Below the pieces are notes generated by a model, which saw only the letters and a list, made by a program, of their open reading frames with translations, searched no databases and was not told where the DNA came from. From assembly GCA_963822695.1 (NCBI GenBank), contig CAWGJH010000005.1, positions 55,848-119,847 of the forward strand: a DNA stretch of 64,000 bases, given 5' to 3'. Of the stretch, positions 9,786 to 19,010 are shown piece by piece. The stretch's first letter is position 1, and each line of letters begins with the position of its first letter. This DNA comes from GCA-003244245 sp963822695 (GTDB lineage Bacteria; Actinomycetota; Actinomycetes; Mycobacteriales; Pseudonocardiaceae). The position numbers and the translations under genes are program-made.

Positions 9786-10103
9786 GCGGTCGTTCACCTC
9801 ACCGTTCCACGGCACACGTGCCGCACCGGTCAGCCGTGTCGCTGGGGGTTGCTGGGCACGTCCGGACGGATCCTTACGATTCATCGGATCCATCATGGCC
9901 AGTTCCCCGTCGTGCGCGCCGCCAAACTGCCCTGAGCAGTCTGTCTTGTGGCGTCAGTTGGTGCCGCTGTGCCGAGGTGTCGGGCTGTTGTCGGGTAGCG
10001 CATCGTACGCCCATCAGCGGGTGAGCGCTTCTCTGGGAAGCCTTGAGGTGCTTGCCCCCTCTCTACGCGGTTCTGTTGGCGCAGCGCGCCGCATGGCCGC
10101 CAC
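9786..10103. other. Intergenic, promoter side of gabD1
   Basis: No gene recognised. The stretch must contain the leftward promoter of the dehydrogenase, but I could not assign convincing -35/-10 boxes. Confidence 0.35.
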
Positions 10104-10691
10104 TTGCATGCCCTGCAACCGCGTGGACGTGAGGTGCTGGAGGAGCTGTTTCCCGGTTTCACCGCTGCTGACGTGCGGGCAGGGTCGCTCACCAGCGATG
10201 GGCTGGGCGCGGTGCGTGTGATGCTGGGTAACTACCCGCCGATCGATCCGGCCGGCTTCGACGCCTTCGCCGCCAGCCTGCCCTTCCCCGACATCGCGCA
10301 GACGATCGGGGGCGCTGAGCCGCTGGAGGACCCGGTCGGGTTTCGCTTCCCGGCCAGCGTGCGGCATCGCTACGAGCGGCTCCGCGAGTTCCCGCACGGC
10401 CTGCTGGTCCTCGGCGACGCGATCAGCTCGTTCAACCCCATCCACGGGCAGGGCATGACGGTGGCCGCCAATCAGGCCCTGGCACTGCGCCGGCTACTGG
10501 CCCGCAACACCGCACCCTCACCGCACCAGTACTTCCAGCTGATCGCCAAGACGGTCCGCAAACGAGATAACGCTGAACGCCGCGGCGCAGGCCGATGCCG
10601 GCTTGTTCAACTCCTCGACCCAGCATGTCGAGTTGACTCCCCGCAGGTCCGCGCTCGGGCCGTGGATCGGCTGGTGCGGGTGCACGCGTAG
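10104..10691 (+). pseudogene. Decayed FAD-dependent monooxygenase
   Basis: The frame begins RGREVLEELFPGF (substrate-domain helix after the FAD fold), jumps to VMLGNYPPIDP, then runs through a VLGDAISSFNPIHGQGMTVA block, the GD motif that contacts the FAD ribityl chain. The Rossmann N-terminus is absent, an internal block seems deleted near residue 35, and the end after IAKTVRKRDN slips out of frame. It belongs to the same family as the intact gene at 32430-33899, whose GD block reads LGDAVCAFNPIYGQGM. Confidence 0.75.
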
Positions 10692-10783
10692 TGGCTGCGG
10701 TAGTCCTGGCACTGACCGGTGGGTGACGTCGAGGACTCGTGTCGTGTGCTGGTCGCCGCGCTGGCGGGCCTAGGATTGTCCGG

Positions 10784-11635
10784 GTGAGGGTCGCGGTCGT
10801 CGGTGCGGGTGTGGTCGGTCTGTCCACCACGGCCGCCCTGCTGGAGCGTGGCGTGGATGCGGTCTGCTACGAGCGGTCGGGCGTGGTGATGAGCGAGCGC
10901 TCAGCCGGGTCGTCGCGGATCTTCCGGCTGGCTCATCCCACCCCGGAGCTGGTTCGGCTGGCTCAGTTGGCTCGGGTTGGCTTCCGCGAGTGGGAGAAGA
11001 TCGCGGGTACGCCGATGGTTTCCACCAGCGGGTGTGTGATCAGCGGGGACACTGCGTCGGGGTGGGCGGCGGCGATGAAGGAGGCGGGGGCACCCTACGA
11101 GGTCGTCGAGGGGGCCTCGGAGCGGTTGCGGTTGCCGGCTCGTGAGCCGCCGTCGGAGGCGTTGCTCGACCCCTCGGGTGGGGTCGTCAACGTTGAACGC
11201 TGTGCGGGCCCACCTGGGCGCACTGACCCGGGGCGCCGTGGTGGGCGAGCACGTGTACGCGCTCGAGGCCGACTCGATCGGCGCCAGTGTGTGGAGCCCG
11301 AGCGGGAAGGCTCGCTGTGACGTGGTGGTGGTGGCTGCGGGGGCAGGGACCTCTCCGCTCGCCGCCCAGGTCGGCATCTACACGCCGAGCGCGCTCGCGC
11401 ACCATGTGCGGTTCAGCTTCCCTCTCGATCGTGGCGAGGTGTGGCAGTGCTGGATCGACACACCCACAGCCTCTACTGCGCGGCCACGCCCGACCTCGGT
11501 GACGGGTTCGAGGTCCGCCGTAACGGGTCGATTCTGGCGATCTACGGGGAGAATCTGTTCAAGTTCGCGCCGCTCCTTGGTGGCGTGCTCGCGACCGCGT
11601 GCGCCAACGGCTCGACTCCCTCTGTGCGGGAGTAG
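10784..11635 (+). pseudogene. Frameshifted FAD-dependent (DAO-type) oxidase
   Basis: The first frame starts at GTG 10784 with RVAVVGAGVVGLSTTAALL, a DAO-family FAD-binding motif, and goes on through SAGSSRIFRLAHP, typical of sarcosine oxidase/N-methyltryptophan oxidase relatives. Homology leaves this frame near 11195, continues in a second frame (AVRAHLGALTRGA, then CDVVVVAAGAG), and in a third frame from about 11445 to 11635. The C-terminal FAD-contacting region is not found. At least two frameshifts and a missing end make it a pseudogene. Confidence 0.8.
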
Positions 11636-12044
11636 GCGGCGAGCTACTAGCTCCCAGCTGTGGCCAGATCGCGCGCACTGCTGCTGCGACGGCGCATCAG
11701 CTCAGCCTGCCTGAAGCGTCATCCACCAACGCAACTGTCCAGAGGCTGGGTGCGATCAGGTCACTTGCCTCGGTCGATCGCACCAAAATGGTTTGCGCCG
11801 TTCGTCAATGCGCGTACAAGGGCTACTCTAGCGTGCACTTCTATCCTGAAAGTCTCAGGGAAAGAGTATCTCACTCCATGCCCATAAAGTAAAGTTGAGC
11901 ACATCTATCTACACTACTGGTGGCCGCGGGGTGTGAGGGTCATTTTGATGTCATCGCGCGCCCACAGCACGAATCGCTAGACGGTGTGACCACGTGACCG
12001 GCACCGGCTGAAACTCGAAGCGTTTCGCAGGACCGCGAGCATGA
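11636..12044. other. Gene-free stretch between two pseudogenes
   Basis: No coding sequence, repeat or hairpin recognised. GC content drops locally around 11840-11910. Confidence 0.35.
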
Positions 12045-13250
12045 GTTTGATCTAGACCATCGCCAGCGCGGCCCCCTCGCAGCTGCGAGGACAGAATCCG
12101 AACGGGATGAACGCGAATTTAGACAGACCTAGGAAGCGCGCGGTGAACGCTCGGGATCGAAACGTTAGGATAGGGCCAGTGCGCCGGGTTCAGATGTATA
12201 GCCCAGATCGGGTACATCAGGGTGGTCCCGGCCGGGATCAGATAATCGCCGAGCGCCAGGTCCTCGGCCAGCTCACGAGCGGCGTACGGGCCGGGCGGAT
12301 ACGCCGCATCGCCTCCTTCACCACAGTTCGAGGTAGTCAAGGGAACGCAGCTCGGGGTAAGTCGGGGCCGGCCGATCGCCGAGCACGCGATCCAGCTCGT
12401 ACCGGACCCGCCGGGCGATCTCGGGATGCAGGCCAGCAGGTGCAACGCCCAGGACACCGCCACGCCGGACGTGTGGTATCCGGCCATCACCACGACCAGC
12501 ACGGTATCCTTAATCCGGGCAGGAACACAGTCCGAATAGGCCAGCATGCTCACCAGGTCGGCCTGCGGCCGGTCCGGTCCCGCCCGCCGGGCGTCCAGGA
12601 TCCGGGTGATGGTCTCGCGAAGATGTGCCAGCGCCTCGGCGGCCCTCGCCGCGCGCTCAGCTCGGCAACCGCCGACGGTAATCCGTACTGCCGCCCGAGA
12701 TACTCGGCGAGCAGGTCTAGGAACGCCGTGCTGATCCGGCGTGCCGCGGCACTAGATCCCAGTTCACTGCGCAACGCGAACTCGCAGATCAGCCGCAGCG
12801 ACAACTCGCTGAGGTCCTCCTGGAGCGCTACCTGCCCGGCGGCGGCCGCCAGCGATCGGCCAAGTCCAGGGTGATCCGCGTAAACGCGTCGAAATGCGCC
12901 TCGTGGCAGCGGTGGTTACCCAGCGCGGACAAGCAGCAGCCGCCGCCACGGCACGTGTTCCCGCTCAGGGATCGTCTGGAGGTTTCCCGCCTCGAACAGC
13001 GGGGAGAGGAACTCGAACAGCTCTTCGGGGCGCCGGTTGATCCGCGAGGTGACCGCGAGCAGGTCCGGGTCCGCGACGGACACCACCCGGGTATCCGAGC
13101 AGTTCGAAACGCGCGACCGGGCCGTACCGTTCGTGCAGGTCCAGCTGAAACGTGTGCAGCGCGCCCGCGGCCACGATGTCGGCCAGGTTGCCGTTCGGCG
13201 GTGTCGGCGGCGGGCCGGAATTTCCCACCAGGATGAGGTCACACCTCGAT
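12045..13250 (-). pseudogene. Decayed cytochrome P450
   Basis: Pieces of a P450 occur in the right order in different minus-strand frames. The N-terminal region near 13200 reads LADIVAAGALHTF then LHERYGPVARFELLG. After a frameshift comes VVSVADPDLLAV. An I-helix block near 12500 reads VVVMAGYHTSGVAVSWAL, an ELAEDLALGDYLIPAGTT block lies near 12270, and a heme-loop-like PFGFCPRSCEGAALAM sits near 12060-12105. The heme loop keeps the axial Cys but has lost the usual Gly of FGxGxRxC. Several frameshifts rule out a functional product. Confidence 0.8.
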
Positions 13251-13323
13251 GCTTGGCCACCGGAGCGCCGGTGGCCAAGCCGATCGGCGGGCAGAATTAA
13301 GAGATAACCCCAGAGTTCGGGGT

Positions 13324-13490
13324 GTCGGTAAGGAACGTGTCACCAAGTGCCATTGACGGCATCTGCGCAGCTCAGCGCGGTCACTGTTGACTGTCGCGAT
13401 GCGCTCAGACGACTCAACGAAGATCACTAATTAGACCGTTGAGCAGCAAAAACGTCACGGTTGGCACTTGGTGACACGTTCCTTACCGAC
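13324..13490. repeat. 167-bp element with 29-bp perfect inverted termini
   Basis: Positions 13324-13352 and 13462-13490 are exact reverse complements (29 of 29 bases), enclosing about 109 bp with no coding sequence. The inner boundary carries a CACCAAGTGCCA end and the outer boundary GTCGGTAAGG. Size and structure fit a MITE-like non-autonomous transposon or a decayed IS reduced to its ends. I did not see a clear target duplication. A related but imperfect GTTCTTACCGACACCCC string occurs near 35719. Confidence 0.7.
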
Positions 13491-13839
13491 CCAAAACGCA
13501 TCGTGGTCAGCTGTAGAGCGAACCCAAGCCGATGATGAGCGCCACGACGGCGCCCGATCAGCGCCTTGTCGGCATCATCCAAAAGAAAAACCGGTCCAGC
13601 TCCGCCGGGGAGAGTGCGCCGACGTAGCGGCCGTAGGCGGCGACCTCACGGTCGGACAAAAACTCGACGGGCATCCCGGAACGGTAGGCCCTGGCCAACC
13701 GCCAAGGCCGAAGACCGGTGCAACCACACAGGCTGAACCCCAGCCACGGTAGATGGCGACACTACCGGGACTTCTCGTTCGACTGCTCCTCCAAGGCCGA
13801 ATCCCTAGTCATCGGCGTCATGTAGCGCGCCATTCATCA
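13491..13839. other. Gene-free stretch
   Basis: A 94-codon open frame crosses it on the plus strand but it has no family resemblance. Nothing else recognised. Confidence 0.3.
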
Positions 13840-15279
13840 CTAAAGATTCGCCGCCAAATAGCTCTGAAGATCACAACCGTGCAGTACCACGAGTTCGTTG
13901 CCGGTGTCCTCGATCTGGGTGGTCGAGTCGTTTGACGCAGTGGTCAATAGCTGACCGTGCTGCGACCACACCACCTCTCGAATCTTGTCGTCGTGGTCTT
14001 GCATCACTACGAGTCGGGGGTGAGCATCAGCAAGCCTGCGTCGCAGCTGGTTCAGGACCCGCGCCCGGGTAGGTCCGATGGCGCCGGTCGGGATTCCAGT
14101 GTTGCGGGCGACCTCGGCGTAGCTGCAGTCAGGCTGGTAGAACAGCAGCTGGATCAGCATTTGGCGGCGTTCAGTCAACTCTGCCACGGCGGTGTCCACC
14201 GCCCGGCGGGCCTCACCAGCGACGACCGCGACGACCGGGCACTCCGCGGCGACCAGCTGCGTGCTGGCAACGTCATCAGGTGACTCTCGGCGCCCGCGCC
14301 GCATCAGCGCGAGGCACTCCCGGCTGGCCGTCGTCGCCAGCCAGCCCCCTAGGCGCTCCGGGTCCCTGATCGTGTCCATCCGCTCCATCACCCGCAGCCA
14401 GGTGTTCTGCACGGCGTCCTCAGCGTCAGCCTCCTGCAACCGGAACGACGCTACGGTAGAGCGCACCAGGCGGCTGTATCGGCGCATGATCTCCTCCCAT
14501 GCCTTCGGATCTCGGTCGCAAGCGCGCAAGAGTAGATCAAGTAGATCAGTGGTGCTTCTTTGGTCCTGCGGTCGGGGTGATTGCGCCGTGACATCAACCG
14601 GTCTAGTCATTGTCAGGTTCTGTTGAGTCTGCCTGCGCGTCTGGAGCCCAGCGTGATAGATCGTGTCCTGCTCATCAGGTCGTTTCAGCCAGGAATCGGC
14701 TGATAGCGCAGTTCGCGCAGTCTGCATCATGTTCATGAAGGCGTCCGCGAGCTCGTTCCTGAAGCTGCTCGCGGGCACGGCAGATGCGCAGGCATTCAGG
14801 ATCACAAGGGGGAGTGGCGTCCTACTATTAAAGCAGAGAGACACCATGGACCGTGCCACGTCCTGGCGGAGATACGAGAACACTTCTTTGTGCAGCAAAG
14901 TCTGCATGATGCCCGGCACCACATCGGCGCGCACGTGGCACGCGAAGTCGCTGTCCCGGCGCCACTGGAACCCGTGTCGGGGTGTCCAGAACCTGTTGGA
15001 GAACGCGGTGTTCGCCAGTGTCAACGATGTCAGCTCGGTGTCGTTCGGCACCGAGTACAGGCGCACTAGGTGAAGCAGGAAGTCGTTAACGTCAACTTGA
15101 CGACATGCAACATCACTGTCCCGGAGGCGATCCTGGACACGCCTGTAAACCTCGGTTGGGGTTTCTACCTGGTTCTTCTTGGCTGCAATGGTGTTCAGGC
15201 TGGACTCTTCGAGGAGTCTGTCGAAGTCCTCGTGGTCGAACCGGTCAGAGCGCGTGACGACCAACTTACGACTTTTCAT
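13840..15279 (-). CDS. Chimeric protein: unknown N-terminal domain, ECF sigma factor, WD40-like tail
   Basis: 479 residues in one uninterrupted frame. The start at 15279 is supported by an ATGA overlap with the upstream stop. Residues 1-220 are unusual; a PLVILNACASA segment near residue 160 is reminiscent of the catalytic-Cys block of CHAT caspase-like domains, but this is weak. From about residue 224 (an internal ATG at 14610) an ECF sigma factor follows: region 2 with a DAEDAVQNTWLRV block and WLATTASREC, and region 4 with CSYAEVARNTGIPTGAIGPTR. The last 55 residues read HDDKIREVVWSQHGQLLTTAS then VVLHG, which is one WD40 blade that then breaks off. It could be a genuine fusion or the product of deletions joining three adjacent genes. 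Confidence 0.7.
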   Translation of the reverse strand: MKSRKLVVTRSDRFDHEDFDRLLEESSLNTIAAKKNQVETPTEVYRRVQDRLRDSDVACRQVDVNDFLLHLVRLYSVPNDTELTSLTLANTAFSNRFWTPRHGFQWRRDSDFACHVRADVVPGIMQTLLHKEVFSYLRQDVARSMVSLCFNSRTPLPLVILNACASAVPASSFRNELADAFMNMMQTARTALSADSWLKRPDEQDTIYHAGLQTRRQTQQNLTMTRPVDVTAQSPRPQDQRSTTDLLDLLLRACDRDPKAWEEIMRRYSRLVRSTVASFRLQEADAEDAVQNTWLRVMERMDTIRDPERLGGWLATTASRECLALMRRGRRESPDDVASTQLVAAECPVVAVVAGEARRAVDTAVAELTERRQMLIQLLFYQPDCSYAEVARNTGIPTGAIGPTRARVLNQLRRRLADAHPRLVVMQDHDDKIREVVWSQHGQLLTTASNDSTTQIEDTGNELVVLHGCDLQSYLAANL

Positions 15280-16244
15280 ATCCGATCCTGTTCTCCCGTG
15301 ATCTGGGCCGGCAGAGCCGGGAGACTTATTGTTGCGTACTTTTGTCGGTAGCGGTGAAGGCGTCGTTCGGCGGCTTTCGCTGTCAGACCCGCTTCATGGG
15401 CCGCCTCAGCTTGCGTGTATCCCGTAGCCCGCAGCCAGAGCACCTGACGCAGCTTTTGATCAGTGATCTGTTTCATCGCGCGATGCGCCTCATCTCTGAC
15501 CACCACGAGGGTACACGGATCTGACTGCGGGTCCGCGACAAGGTTGAGCGGGTGGTCTACCTGCGGCTCCTCGTTATTCTGAGTGGCAAGCAACATGCTC
15601 CAGGTGACCACCTGCTCTTTCCACCACCGCTGGTGGACCCGGGGGAAGCAGCAGACGCATGCTCCCACAAAGTAGACCCTCAAGCTCGCACCGCGTTGCC
15701 AATCCCACTTTCCCTGGCGTAGGCCGTAATCTCGGAAGAACTCCACCGCCTCGATGATGGTGTCTGTGGCGATCTGCAACCGATCTTCGTATGTCCAGCC
15801 ATACGCAGCGGCCAGCTGGTTCACCGGCCTTCGATATCGCTCACATTCGCGGAATATGTGGCCGGTGGACAACCACTTCATCAGGATCGGCCACGCGTAT
15901 CCGGTCAGCTTGTCAGCCAACTTGCGGTAGCGCTGGGCGAACCGCTCGCCCTCAAAGTTCTCACGGGCCAAGATCTCGATGAGCCGACGGTCGGCTGCCA
16001 AGCGCTGGGAACGCTCCCCTTCGGCCTCATCCCCCTCGGCGATGGACAGCTCGACATCAGTCTGGACGAGGGCGCCATCCGGCACCGACTCAACATGAAC
16101 CGCATCGCAGCTACGGTCGGGATCGTCCGTATGCTCCTGGTTTGGTGGCGAGTGGTGGGCCACGCGCGGCTCCTGCAAGTTGGCCAGGCCGGACGGCCCA
16201 GGAAGGTCGTGGACTCGAACGCCATACGACATGGTCTTAGGCAT
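15276..16244 (-). CDS. Sigma-70-like regulatory protein
   Basis: About 322 residues if started at MPKTMSYGV (16244); codons further upstream in the frame look non-coding. The middle part has a sigma region 2-like helical pattern (LADKLTGYAWPILMKWL, then FFRDYGLRQGKWDW and VYFVGACVCCF), and the C-terminus has a helix-turn-helix of region 4 type, LRATGYTQAEAAHEAGL. Similar proteins in actinomycetes are annotated as sigma factors of unknown regulon. Its stop codon overlaps the start of the next gene (ATGA), so the two sigma-like proteins are made from one message. A short inverted repeat (ggggtcttcaacccc) lies about 60 bp upstream of the start. Confidence 0.7.
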   Translation of the reverse strand: MPKTMSYGVRVHDLPGPSGLANLQEPRVAHHSPPNQEHTDDPDRSCDAVHVESVPDGALVQTDVELSIAEGDEAEGERSQRLAADRRLIEILARENFEGERFAQRYRKLADKLTGYAWPILMKWLSTGHIFRECERYRRPVNQLAAAYGWTYEDRLQIATDTIIEAVEFFRDYGLRQGKWDWQRGASLRVYFVGACVCCFPRVHQRWWKEQVVTWSMLLATQNNEEPQVDHPLNLVADPQSDPCTLVVVRDEAHRAMKQITDQKLRQVLWLRATGYTQAEAAHEAGLTAKAAERRLHRYRQKYATISLPALPAQITGEQDRI

Positions 16245-16380
16245 CGCCGCCGGACTTCCCCCCGTGGAATTCCAAGATTCTCTTGCGGGGTTGAAGACCC
16301 CAGCGCTGGGGGGAAGATACGCGACAGATCGCCTAGAGCAGGGATGAGACACCACCACTGCGACCTGCGAGGAGATCCGA

Positions 16381-16658
16381 TGCCTACTCCTCCCAAGCCT
16401 AATAAGCCGCTCACCATCCGTTACGCGCTGATCCTGCTCTTAGCGTTGATCACAGCGATGACGGCCGGGTTTCTGCTCTACCTTTCAGCCCACTCCGCCG
16501 CACTTTCGATCCTCACTGCAGGCGGTGCACTCACCGCAGCGTGGCGCTTCTACGACGACATCATCGGTGATCGCGGTGCGGCGGCGGTGTGCAGGTGTGC
16601 GACATCCCGTGAGTTCCGCCTCGTCAGCGTCTCTCGCAGTCCACCGCGTTGTCCCTGA
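16381..16658 (+). CDS. Small membrane protein of unknown function
   Basis: 92 residues beginning MPTPPKPNKPLTIRYALIL, with a GAGGAG site nine bases upstream of the ATG. Two hydrophobic segments (about residues 13-32 and 37-53) are followed by AAWRFYDDIIG and an Arg-rich tail. It is divergent from the sigma-factor pair, sharing the 16245-16380 intergenic region with it. I do not recognise a function. Confidence 0.65.
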
Positions 16659-16659
16659 T

Positions 16660-17091
16660 CACCGCAGCAGAATTGGTAGTGAGCCGGTCCAGTGGGACGC
16701 CGCGCAATACCTCGCGGCCACCCGGCTCCCCGAGCGGGTCTCGCAGACTTGGCTCGCGCCAACACCGGACACCTACCCCCTCGGCGTCGCGTTGCGGCTG
16801 ACCGGAGCGGTCCAGGTCGCCACCCAGTGGATCGAGGGACGCCGGGAGACCCGCACTCCTGCATACCTACGGGTCCGGGCAGACCGGCTGGTCTGGCAGA
16901 TCTGCGACCGCCAGGCCTGGCAGCGCATCGGCCAAGCCTGGTTCGACGCGCAGCAATACCTCCCCACCGGCCTGGACTCCCATGTCCAGTCGATGAAAGC
17001 GGATGCTGGCTGGCACGCTGTCGGTTACGGCGGCTCGTCGCAGATCTGGAGTAAGCATCCGCAACGCCACAGCACTGCGGGGACGTCTTAG
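16660..17091 (+). CDS. Hypothetical protein, start unclear
   Basis: An open frame whose conserved-looking part begins near EPVQWDAAQYL and runs through RLVWQICDRQAWQRIGQAWFD to a stop at 17091. Codon use is compatible with a real actinomycete gene, but no good start or ribosome site is visible in this frame, so it may be the rear part of a truncated gene. No family recognised. Confidence 0.35.
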   Translation, partial: HRSRIGSEPVQWDAAQYLAATRLPERVSQTWLAPTPDTYPLGVALRLTGAVQVATQWIEGRRETRTPAYLRVRADRLVWQICDRQAWQRIGQAWFDAQQYLPTGLDSHVQSMKADAGWHAVGYGGSSQIWSKHPQRHSTAGTS

Positions 17092-17285
17092 GATAAGCTC
17101 TCAATCTCCAACGAGCTATCGAGAGCGAGCAATGGTCCCGGGTCATTAGTGACGACCGGCCACCCGCGCTGCTGCGCACAGAGCACCACGTGCGCGGCGG
17201 CGACATCGAAACCGGGCTGACCGCGCTGTTGCAGCAGCGCGCCGACTGCCCGCGCCTGCGTAGCGTCGACGCGGCCCCCGATCAC
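17088..17285 (-). pseudogene. PIN-domain (VapC-type) toxin lacking its N-terminal half
   Basis: 65 residues. The segment GGRVDATQARAVGALLQQRG then FDVAAAHVVLCA and WPVVTNDPGPLL matches the C-terminal half of VapC-like PIN toxins (GGRVxxxQARAxGxLL, DAHV, VTSDP). The N-terminal half with the first catalytic Asp (usually a VLDTS-like start) is absent, and the DAH acidic residue reads AAH. It starts with a GTGA overlap on the antitoxin stop, so expression is still possible but nuclease activity is not expected. Confidence 0.65.
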
Positions 17286-17524
17286 GAAGCGGCGCGACGC
17301 GGCGGAAGGGCCGCCCGCTGGCGGACCGTGGTGAGGACGTCCTCGGGTGGCGGTCCACCGAACAGCGTTGTCACCTGCGCGAGAGCACGATCTTTGGCCA
17401 GGCGAAGTCTCAGCGCGTCGGCGACGTAGTCAGCCACGTTCCCCACAGAGCCCCGCCGGACGGCATCGCGCGCCTCGTCGAGGAGCTCCGTCGGGAGATT
17501 CACCGACTCCAGCTCACTGCTCAT
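17282..17524 (-). CDS. Antitoxin-like protein (VapB/ribbon-helix-helix type)
   Basis: 80 residues starting MSSELESVNLPTELLDEARD. The pattern of a short strand (SVNLP) followed by two helices with a GSVGNVADYVADALRLRL block is typical of RHH/CopG-type antitoxins that autoregulate their operon. It precedes the truncated PIN toxin with overlapping codons. The upstream part of the open frame (to 17692) lacks conservation and is not included. Confidence 0.65.
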   Translation of the reverse strand: MSSELESVNLPTELLDEARDAVRRGSVGNVADYVADALRLRLAKDRALAQVTTLFGGPPPEDVLTTVRQRAALPPRRAAS

Positions 17525-17630
17525 GGATGAAGAGGGTAGCCGAGCGGTCACCGCGTTGGGGTGAGAACCGACCGGCACCGTGAGTGCACGGGCGGGGGCA
17601 GGGCGCGAGAGCGGGGCAACCGTCCGGGGG

Positions 17631-18125
17631 CTACAGGTGAGGGGAAGGCTGGACGGGTGAACAACCGTGAATCCTCGTTGATGCTTCGTCATTGCCAGAC
17701 CCTGGGACGGATGGGGACACCGGGGTTGGGAGGGACCGCGCCGTTGAGAGGCGGCAGGCGGCGGCCGAGGACCACGCTACGGTCGTGTGAACACCGCCGT
17801 TCCCGGGATACAGAAGGCACCCACCCAGACCCTGACGGGCCTCGGCGGCGGCGAACCGCCGGTGCGGGGCAGAAAGGTGAGCAGGCAGTCGGAAGCTGGT
17901 GGGTCGCCGGTAGTAAACAGCCGTGATCTCCGACAGCCGCAGGTCGCGTTGCCCATCGGATAGCCAGCCGGTCCAGGCGGGCTGAGGACCAGTGGCCGTG
18001 AACGACACCGTCTCGGGAAAATCGCCCAGGTCCATCCGTGCGTGACCACAGCCACAGTCATCCAATGCCTGGCAAACTCGCGTGCCCGTGTCGTCATCGG
18101 GCGCGGTGAGCACCAGCACCGTCAC
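17631..18125 (-). pseudogene. tgmB: Truncated ATP-grasp RiPP maturase (TgmB-like)
   Basis: Residues 1-105 follow the N-terminal domain of ATP-grasp ribosomal peptide maturases: TVLVLTAPDDDTGTRV, MDLGDFPETVSF, WTGWLSD and the signature AVYYRRPTSFRLP, ending with EARQGLGG. The similarity stops there; the following 55 codons are unrelated and the whole ATP-binding domain is missing (full length is about 320 residues). It begins with GTG four bases after the stop of the precursor gene, keeping the normal tgmA-tgmB order. Confidence 0.8.
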
Positions 18126-18128
18126 CGG

Positions 18129-18389
18129 TCAGTCTTCCCTTTCCCACTGCACGTCATCCTGGATGGTCTCGACCCGCCCGTCACGGCTAACCTGAGCGGC
18201 CTCCTTCACAGTGACCGTGTAGTAGGTCTTTTTGTGCTTGTCACACGGGACCACCGGGACCACGGCGAACCGCAGCCCAAACGGCGCCGGACCCTCCCGC
18301 GCGGCCACGGTGGGGCCGGGGAAGAGGTCTGGCGAGCTGGCCAGGGGCAACCTGTCCACCACGGCCATAACCGGATCATGGACCGGCAT
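18129..18389 (-). CDS. tgmA: ATP-grasp-modified RiPP precursor
   Basis: 86 residues from ATG 18389, preceded by a purine-rich GGAGAGGAGACGAGG site. The middle contains APFGLRFAVVP, the conserved PFGLR leader motif of precursors paired with ATP-grasp maturases. The C-terminal core is acidic and polar (VSRDGRVETIQDDVQWERED). In this family the maturase makes omega-ester or amide links between Asp/Glu and Ser/Thr/Lys residues. Here the maturase next door is truncated, so the peptide is probably an orphan. Confidence 0.65.
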   Translation of the reverse strand: MPVHDPVMAVVDRLPLASSPDLFPGPTVAAREGPAPFGLRFAVVPVVPCDKHKKTYYTVTVKEAAQVSRDGRVETIQDDVQWERED

Positions 18390-18599
18390 CCTCGTCTCCT
18401 CTCCTGACTGACAGCTGGGCAGATGATCAGGGTCCGCATAGCGTCGGCGGCATACGGATATCCCCGACGTTCTGGCGCGAGGGACCGCGACAGTTCCGGA
18501 GCTGCTCGACCCTACTGGACGCCCCACCGGATGGGGCATCGGCCAGATGATCTCCTCCACTCGTCAGACCGAACAAGTTGACAATGCCGGCTTGCGAGA

Positions 18600-18960
18600 C
18601 AACGCCGGTCATCGATCGGCAGTCCCACCGCGATGATGTGCCACTCTGTGGAGAACTCGGTGCGAGGTGCGTGCAGCTCGGCGCCAAGGATCGTGGTGAA
18701 TCCGGGAGTTCGCAGCGCCCGGGTGTCTGTCAACGGGAACCCGTACCTGGCGCGTAAGTGATCGGTGATGACCAGGAAATCGTAGCCGGCCTCTTGGTAG
18801 CGGCGTGCGACTTACTCGGGTGGCAACACCCCGTCGGAACGGTCGGAATGCGTGTGCAGGTTGCCCCGCCAGAAGCGGCCAGGTCGATCGAACGGCAGGT
18901 CGCGCAATGGACCCCGGCCCCTCGTGAGACGTTCCGACAGCCTTCGGCGCTGAGCGAACC
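18600..18960 (-). pseudogene. PHP-domain phosphoesterase broken by a nonsense codon
   Basis: The minus strand reads FWRGNLHTHSDRSDGVLPPE, then an in-frame TAA near 18812, then VARRYQEAGYDFLVITDH and ILGAELHAPRTEF. The HTHSD and ITDH blocks are metal-binding motifs of PHP hydrolases. Apart from the stop the frame is kept for about 65 more codons; after LPIDDRR the similarity ends, so the C-terminal part is also missing. Confidence 0.7.
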
Positions 18961-19010
18961 GGGATGACCGCGAGTTCCAGCCGACCAGAAGGCTGCGATC
19001 AACGCATTGT

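Noticed and set aside
12107..12874. 255-codon plus-strand ORF over the P450 remnant
   Set aside because: Conserved P450 blocks are on the minus strand; this ORF is its shadow.
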